A DNA stretch of 24,182 nt from Fragilaria crotonensis (Eukaryota > Bacillariophyta > Fragilariophyceae > Fragilariales > Fragilariaceae), in assembly GCA_022925895.1 (NCBI GenBank), contig JAKSYS010000803.1, forward strand, positions 1-24,182, in the 5' to 3' direction. A program made the translations under genes and the position numbers. The notes beneath the pieces are model-generated. The model did not search any database. It was given only the letters and a program-made list of their open reading frames with translations, and had not been told where the DNA came from. Shown here piece by piece: positions 17,895 through 24,182 of the stretch (positions are counted from its first letter, which is position 1; each line of letters opens with the position of its first letter).

Positions 17895-19352
17895 CTACTT
17901 TTGCACACTGTTGTTATTACCTCCCACCACTGCAGTCTTTAGGTACAACGACAAGCAAAACACATCCTTGTTTTCATAATTGGATGTTCGCGACGAAAGA
18001 CAGTGTTGATACAATGGGTTGAAAAGAAGCATGTCCCCTGGCCTGAGCGCGACAGCTATCCCTTCCTCAGCAAAGGTGAAGTAATTGCACACTTCAGCTT
18101 CCATGCTGTACCGATCGATATCCTGTCGTAGTCCCCACGCGGAAGCAATTGTTGTCAAGGAATAAAAAAAATCCTCGTCCAAATGTGTGTTCAAGTAATA
18201 GTTCTTGCCACAAGCAAGACTTCCCCATATTTGCTGCGATGACACTCCTTTCAGATTTGGCCACTGTGCCATCATCTTCGCAAATTGCAATCCTCGTAGT
18301 TCATTTGCCGGCACGTATCCTTTGGCAACATCCTGACATGTACTAATCAGCTTGCAAATTTTTTTCTTGTCAACGTTGCTCAACTTTTTGGCCACGATTC
18401 GGAAATACCTTTTCTACCTCTATTTGGCTTTAACCCCACAGTGATGTACTTTCCATCATCCTCCGCCACAGTCACTCGTCTTCCCTCTCACTTCAGCTTT
18501 CGTTTGCGAACCATCCAATGCGTATAGTGATCGAAGTGTTTCATGCACATGCGTCAATTTTTCGATTGCATATTCCCGTGGAATCAATGTGAACACAGTG
18601 TCCCCACCTTCTGATTCCATTCTTGCACCAAGCACTGTATCAACAACCTTGAGATTTTCAATTGCTGATAGCACATGTGCGTTCCGGTGCTGTTTCAGAT
18701 TCTTCATTACCTTATCTCTCGTTCCGCTGAAGAAAATTGGCGTTCCGCTTTTCAAAAGTAATGGGCAAATGCAGTGCACTGGCGATGCCTTAACAAGGGT
18801 CAGTTTTCCTATCTTGTTTTGCTTTTTATAATCGCGTCTTGCCGCCTTCTTGTTTTTTTGTTTTCAATTTTTAAAGATTCATTGTATGCCTCGCGCACTT
18901 TTTTGCTCGATGGTGCTTTGCTTGATTTGTATAGGTGTTGATATCCTCTCTTTCCCATGATTTCATTTTTTGAAGCACTGGTTTTTATTTTGACGACTGT
19001 ACTACGTTTTTTGATGGTTTCCAATTTGATGTTGGATCTTCTGCTACGGCGACATTCCTCTTGGCTAGCAGGGTCCTTTTTCAGAACAGTACTACTAATC
19101 ACGTTCATTTCCTTGTTGGAACACGTGCTATCAACCGTACTATGAATCATGATGGGTTCCGAGTTGAGGTTGGAGCTTCTGCTACCGCGACTAATGTCAC
19201 AGCTAGCGGTGTCCTGGTTAACAACTGTACTGCACACCCATTTCATTTCCATGTTGTAACTCGTGATATCAACCGTACTTTGACTCAGGATAGTTTCCTT
19301 GTCAATCTCGGCGCTTCTGCTACCGCGAGGAATGCCACAGCTAGCGGTGTCC
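17895..19352 (-). pseudogene. 2OG-Fe(II) oxygenase-like protein (TET/JBP-like fold suspected), frameshifted
   Basis: Read from right to left. The N-terminal region consists of three 46-residue repeats (listed separately), then basic sequence (SSKKVREAYNESLKIEN), a middle part (GTPIFFSGTRDKVMKNLKQH; NLKVVDTVLGARMES; KYITVGLKPNRGRKGIS) and a C-terminal oxygenase-like domain. In that domain, THLDED supplies the His-x-Asp iron ligands, RPGDMLLFNPLYQHCLSSR the distal His and a candidate 2-oxoglutarate-binding Arg, and FCLSLYLKTAVVG the closing strand. Such enzymes hydroxylate DNA bases, RNA or proteins. Frame changes occur at a run of seven T on the + strand (18853-18859), near 18480-18490, and at the five T of 18375-18379. 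The frame opening at 18395 starts with GTG, so it is not the true start. A stop lies just before 19352, so the start codon may be in an upstream exon. The oxygenase call is good; the TET/JBP link is tentative. Confidence 0.68.
18939..19352 (-). repeat. Three 138-bp repeats encoding 46-residue repeats
   Basis: CTTCTGCTAC on the + strand recurs at 19038, 19176 and 19314, each step exactly 138 bp. On the minus strand they encode 46-residue units with DTASC or DPAS, then (P/S/R)RGSRS-like and STV motifs. As 138 is a multiple of three, repeat number can change without breaking the frame. The units become more diverged toward the oxygenase domain. Confidence 0.85.
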
Positions 19353-19746
19353 TGTCACAAATGTACTAAGCATCAACTTACTTTCCTTGTTGTCTTTTTA
19401 TTCGCCAACACCACTTGCAAAACTCAGCATGGTCATTTCATGTCGATGCAAATGTGAGGTTAGGAGTGAGTTTCTGCGCTCCACACAGTGTATTGATACT
19501 AGATTTTTCGTACGTACACGCCTACGCGCATATCTACGTATACCCCGCTGACAATGCTTGTTAGATTTGGATGTTGACGTCGACTTCTCATCCAAAACTC
19601 GCCACAGTTGTAAACGTCACCAATGGCAGCACCACTACATTCGTGTACAATCTACAGTCAATCTCTTACTTTCGATGTCATTAAAATCTTGCAGATCTCT
19701 CCTTCTCCCTTTTTGTTCTTTCTTTTCCCCTTGTCATTCGTAACTG
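19353..19746. promoter_or_regulatory. Divergent intergenic region, probable shared promoter
   Basis: This interval separates the start side of the minus-strand oxygenase-like gene from the ATG at 19747 of the GNAT fusion gene. Pyrimidine-rich runs (CTCTCCTTCTCCC around 19695-19707 and TTCTTTCTTTTCCCC at 19717-19731) lie just before the ATG, as often found at algal transcription starts. No TATA box or other defined site can be assigned. Confidence 0.4.
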
Positions 19747-22700
19747 ATGTCAAAATCAGTCAAGTTTATTCATCCCCTACAGGGAGAGGATGACACAGTG
19801 TTTTGCAAATTTGAGGACGTCCTCCCATATCATCCACTCATACACCCGAGTTTTGATTTGCCAGATTTTCTTCGTCATTATTGGGTTGTGTACGATACTG
19901 GATCATCACCTGATGTATCCCTTCCTGTGCACTCCTTGTATCACTTCATATTTGAAAATGTGCACGATCGTGAAGCGTTGTTGCCTGCATTAACGAAGGG
20001 AGAAACAATTGCCATTCTGAACCCTGACAAATCGAACGCAATCAGTGCAATCACCTTTGCAGCCGCTGGTGATTCTTGCGTTATATTGTACGTCGCAACT
20101 GAGGTGTACATTCAGAATACAGGAATGGCCACCTTGTTGTTTTCCTCGTATCAGTCATCATGCGGTCCAGACTAAAGAAAAATGAAGTTTGGATGTATCT
20201 GAAAGTGAATCCAACAGAGAATAAACCAACGGCGAGGTACTACAAAAAAAGCTTGGATTTAAGGATATGACGAAGAAGAAATTTCTGACGAATTGGTCGA
20301 AGCATTCAAAGATGAGGCGGTAGGCAGTCCGCTCAGTAATTACTTTGATTCGACGGAAAAGGAATTGAAATGGCTTTACAAAAAATGCATCGCAAAAGAG
20401 TCCAAATACAACTGGAATCCTTATTTGAAGGAGGTAAAAGCACGATTTTTCACGGACCCAAATTGGATGGGTTCCCCTTCGACATATTCATATTTGCCTG
20501 GTACGTTGGGCCTGGAAAGTCTCAACCATTGTGCACCTGACTTTGAATCAACTTCAGCTTCGAAACTGAAGCATCACGTGTTCTCAACCTCGTCGGGCAA
20601 TGATGTACCCTCTCCTGCCTGCGACGTCGTCCACATGTCTTGGGTAACGCGATGTTTCACCAAGAAAAATGAGGGTTGCACCTCCGATTTTCTGCAGATT
20701 GCCATTTCTTGGCTGAAGCGTGATCCGCACGCGGTCATTTGGAACAAGTACATGACCCTCATTCCTATTGCCGTTATGGATGCAGTCAGGCTCATGGTTT
20801 ACCTGTTTCAGCAATACCGCCAAATGACGTTATTGCACCGCGAAATGATGTTGTCGACTAATGGTCAACCGGATGGAAGTTTGAACCACATTTTTCATCC
20901 ATATATAGACCACAAGAAGTTTATGGAGGCCTCTTCATGTGTCATGAAGTTTATTTTGGGAAACACTGATCTATTTGAGAAGCCGTACATCGCCATGCTA
21001 ACATGCGATGAAGTTGACTTCATTTGGGGTTGTTTCATTTCCTTCAATGCTGGAAAGATAGCAGTTGGTAATAAAAAGCACGACACAAACGATGGCACAG
21101 AAAGTGATTGTGGGTACATACAATTCGAACCACTTCCTGTGCCCGACAACGAATTTGAACGCACCGATTCCCTCCGACAACTTCAGTACTCCTTTTTCCT
21201 CAAGTTGGCCTATCATGTATGCCATTCAACTCCGAAAAACTCTAGTACAGTTCCTTTGAACTGTACATGGATTGATGAGTCCGTTGCTCCGTGGTTTCAG
21301 ACAATGAGACACTTTGAGAGACTGTTTCGAAATGAAAAAGTCAACTTTGGATATGTTCTTGATCACGATATGGACAGGAACGATATCGCGAAGGGTCGGT
21401 TCCGCACTTTCGATCTGCCACAAGGTCATCCAGCCTTATCTATGCCGTACTCAACAACAGCCGATACTGCCATGGCTTCATTCACATTTCTGCTCGAGTA
21501 TTGCACATTGATGAAACCAAATCATAACGATCCCAAAACAAATTTGCAAGAGATGCGCTTTGACAACGTACGCCATACCGAAGAAGGTTGGAATTCCTAT
21601 TTCTTTCATATGCAGGTCAACTTGTATCAACTTGTCGACAGAATTGCAAGTTATCAACTGGGCAGTGATGTGGTCGAATTCGAGGAATACAAAGTATGCA
21701 AATTGGGGGACGGACGTCTATTAAAAAATCCTCAATTGGAACTTTACGAGATGGCAGGTGACAAAATCATTCCTGACCTTTCTTTTCTGAATAATTGGGT
21801 ACCGTCTCTTCCGAAACAAAAAGGGAAAGATAAGAAACGTTGGGGACCTGGCGAGAAAGAAGCTGCTAAGCGCTTGCGCAAACCAACATTTGAGGATACG
21901 TCAGAAGAGGATGGCTTGACTCCAAGAAGCAGCAAAAAAACAAAGCGTCGCACTGTTTCGACAAAAGCGGCGTATTGAAACCATCCAGCCAAGTGTGCCA
22001 GAAGGTCTAGTTACTCCTCCAGATGATAATGTCAACACAGCAGAAAGTGCTGAAGAAAATTGCTGGGAAGACGAGACTTCCATTACAAGCGTCGCCAGAG
22101 TACCTGTGATCACTTTGGATGCGTCCGTTCCAAATGTGGCAAGAAGACCAGGACTGACAGCGGCCGAGGGTTCAGCTCATACAGATCTGGGTATGAGCTA
22201 CCCCACCATTCCGCTCGATGGTGTTTCCAGTATTGTCTCCATTTTCAAAGAAAGATACGATGAAGTGAAGTCAGAATTGGAAAAAGAAATCCTATTATGG
22301 GAAGTTTTCAAGTTCTCACATCTACAAAATCCATCTACGGTCGTGTCTGAAGTACTCACTCACATAAGAAAGTGCTTTGAGGAACCGGAACCTAATGAGG
22401 AAGATGGTGGCTGCGCCAACGAAGACCCGATTTTGTGGTACGCGTATGTAAAAAAGCAATCACTCGAACTTCCCAAAGTCATATTTGAAACGCACTGCTG
22501 AACTCAAAGTTCTTTACGAGGAGCACATCAAAGCAGGTACTACAAGTGAAACTGCTTATTTCAAGATGTACTGGATACTCAAGCGGGAACGCTTCAAATT
22601 TGTCCATCAACCTTCCGGCGAAGGTGGACCTTGGTCCGAAATGTATCGGTCCTGCAATACAGGTGCTTAAGAGGCGATTCAATAATTTGAGACGAGTTGA

Positions 22701-23524
22701 AACCAACACAACAAAAGTTGACAGTAAGAGAAAATTAACACAAAACCCGTCGAACATATCGACGAACAGGCAGTGTTGGTGGCCCAGGACCCCCTGCACC
22801 AACTTGGATTTTGGGAATGGAAATCCTTATTACAAGGGTAGTTTAGCAAACAAGGAATTTCGAAGAGAGAATGAAGGAATATTCTCCCAATACGAAAGCC
22901 TACCCCATTAAGTGAGGAAAGAACAAATGCGTTGAGGAAGTTCATGGAAAAATTGGATGGCGATGGTTACCAATTCATGGATTTCAAAGATGGAGTCTGG
23001 ATTGCCCTGGAAGGGGAGAACAAAAATGAGAAAAATTCGACAAGCCTTCGCTGCTCATGCAAGGGCGAATAGAGAAACTGTCGTTAAAGATGACTATCCC
23101 CAAAGTTGCAAACACCACTTCCAAGAAAAAGCCTCCAAGAAAAAGAAAGCTTTAGACGTAACCTCGTCGAACTCACCACCTAATGTGTGAAATCGCCAAA
23201 TCCAGAAGAGTCCCTGGGGTGTGAAAACTCATGCCTCACGTTCCAGCGGAAAACCAGGTTCTTCCACAGTTGGAGAGAGGACCCCAATTTATTCTGCCTG
23301 AAAACAAAATTTTACCTGAAACAAACAACGAAGATGGAGGGACTAATTCGCAAACGGAAGACCGATCGGGTATGGAAGACCTGACTTCTCAACGAGAACT
23401 AGTGTCTTTAAGCAACGTCCTGGCCAACCTTTCCAAAAATACACAAGACACATATGTTTTCCACGAAAACGACGATGTTTCGTGGAAACAAGGAGGGCGT
23501 TGTGGACCTCACACAGCCACGTGA
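19747..23524 (+). pseudogene. GNAT acetyltransferase domain fused to a large unknown protein, with many frameshifts
   Basis: The ATG is at 19747. The first 240 codons or so form an acetyltransferase (GNAT) domain at their end: ISAITFAAAGDSCVILYVAT followed by GMATL, then YLKVNPTEN and ARYYKK with LGFKDM, the typical GNAT beta4, acetyl-CoA loop and C-terminal signature. A long unknown region follows (561 codons clean from 20293, a TTG that is not a real start), containing LTCDEVDFIWGCFISFNAGK and VNFGYVLDHDMDRNDIAKG. Next come a Lys/Arg-rich linker (KQKGKDKKRWGPGEKEAAKR), an acidic region, a helical part (YDEVKSELEKEILLWEVFKF), KFMEKLDGDGYQFMDFKDG, and a low-complexity tail. Coding moves between frames near 20140, 20246-20252, 20270, 21935-21942, 22480-22500, 22650, 22800-22900, 23030-23050 and 23190-23240. 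Several of these are A runs. The substrate is unknown; a chromatin or DNA-related target is only a guess. Confidence 0.6.
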
Positions 23525-23590
23525 TGAAAACGAACCATACGATGCACACGAATCATGATACATTATGCACGCGTAGGAACGTAATTCCTG

Positions 23591-23632
23591 ACATAATTGT
23601 TAAGAACGATTAACATTTCTTAACAATTATGT
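23591..23632. repeat. Perfect 16-bp inverted repeat
   Basis: ACATAATTGTTAAGAA (23591-23606) and TTCTTAACAATTATGT (23617-23632) are exact reverse complements around a 10-base loop. It sits between two convergent gene ends (23524 and 23722), so it may form a 3'-end hairpin. It could also be a remnant of a small hairpin element. Confidence 0.92.
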
Positions 23633-23721
23633 AGCCCTAACCGTGTTTTTTCAACTCAAAGTAGTCGACAATTTTTTCTGATACCTCACGGACAAAACAG
23701 AACCATCATTCCGATCATGCT

Positions 23722-24182
23722 TTATTTTATGCCAATCATGAATCCATACTTGTCTACAACACGATAGTGGTCTTCTTCACTGTTAAGTCGATCCATGAAG
23801 TCAACCCAAACAAATTTCCTCATGCAAGCGACCATTGTGGGAGAAGATTTTACCGTATCTGCTTGAATAGCACATTCCTGTAATTTTTCCTGTTTTGTCC
23901 ATGATCGGAAGTATTCTTTAACGTCGTCGTCATGAACTTTGTGGCTTTCACACGCGGAAGAGTGTACATATAAGTACGCAACTTTTCCGCAGCAACTTTC
24001 GCCAATTTTGATTCGACAACCACAGCAACAGTGACTCCATCGCTATCCTCGATGGATATCGATGGACCATCGTTGTCAGTATTTGTTAAATCAATAATGA
24101 ACGGGGAACCGTCCGACCGTTTGCATTCCTCCTTTACTTGAGACAAAGGAGAATCAACTGCCATCATAAGAACACTGTCACC
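23722..24182 (-). CDS. Unidentified protein with a SUMO-interaction-like motif (partial, one frameshift)
   Basis: The frame is open to the right edge; the first Met in view is at 24167, but the gene may begin outside. It reads SPFIIDLTNTDNDGP, where IIDLT followed by acidic residues resembles a SUMO-interacting motif, then ESKLAKVAAEKLRTYMYTLP. Near 23925-23950 the coding frame shifts. It continues as DDDVKEYFRSWTKQEKLQEC, FVWVDFMDRLNSEEDHYRVV and ends YGFMIGIK with a stop at 23722-23724. The continued frame is more protein-like than the unshifted one, which ends at 23850. No family recognised. It converges with the GNAT fusion gene. Confidence 0.55.

Noticed and set aside
18957-19369. Open frames on the + strand opposite the oxygenase N-terminus
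   Set aside because: They are antisense shadows of the 138-bp repeat; the minus strand continues into a recognisable enzyme domain.
20293-20295. TTG as start of the 561-codon frame
   Set aside because: Coding sequence with a GNAT signature continues upstream in other frames to the ATG at 19747, so this is only a frameshift boundary.

Overview
The window looks like a repeat-rich, probably subtelomere-like stretch of a eukaryotic nuclear genome. A photosynthetic stramenopile such as a diatom is my best guess. That rests on a Copia integrase of the style common in diatoms, a WbsX-type glycosyltransferase behind a membrane anchor, a 2-oxoglutarate oxygenase of a type I associate with diatom repeat regions, and genes without obvious introns. 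There are no bacterial operons, tRNAs or rRNAs. The species assignment is an inference.

Layout. 1-3340: the end of a possible + strand gene, then a broken minus-strand WbsX-like glycosyltransferase (877-2281), then AT-rich sequence with a nested palindrome. 3356-4069: a 177-180 bp tandem repeat. 4070-13721: a head-to-tail series of eight copies (called E1 to E8 here) of a mobile-element head not tied to any family I can name. Each head starts with CCTAAGG, then a short G-rich or GA-rich tract, AGATAAA, a hairpin (TCAAGTA ... TACTTGA) and TTGATAC. In seven of the eight this is followed by three or four iterated 10-13 bp sites. What follows the head differs between copies: a 16-bp minisatellite (E1), the start of a RecQ-like helicase (E2), 190-bp tandem repeats (E3, E6, E7), or almost nothing before the next head (E4, E5). 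E6 also carries a broken coiled-coil protein gene and E7 a Copia fragment.

13478-17799: E8, the best-preserved copy, with head, iterated sites and a nearly full-length RecQ-like helicase gene. The helicase has two N-terminal zinc fingers, a DEAH helicase core, a RecQ-spaced four-cysteine zinc site and a CCHC zinc knuckle. The truncated helicase in E2 sits at the same place relative to its head, so head and helicase appear to belong together. 17895-23524: a divergent gene pair, a 2OG-Fe(II) oxygenase-like gene on the minus strand and a GNAT-acetyltransferase fusion protein on the plus strand, both broken into several frames. 23722-24182: part of another minus-strand gene with a SUMO-interaction-like motif. 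Whether these three genes are cargo of E8 cannot be decided here.

Almost every gene carries single-base frameshifts, several in homopolymer runs. Either the region is decaying or the assembly has uncorrected long-read indels. The clean 1025-codon helicase frame and the sense of the shifted frames suggest the proteins were recently, or are still, intact.

The strongest candidate for something new is the E family. The head is conserved, the iterated sites are spaced at multiples of about one DNA helical turn (11, 20-21, 30-33 bp), the site sequence switches between copies while the spacing is kept, and the copies join older sequence at C-rich CCC(T) or CCT sites. The associated helicase carries zinc fingers that could be the site reader.
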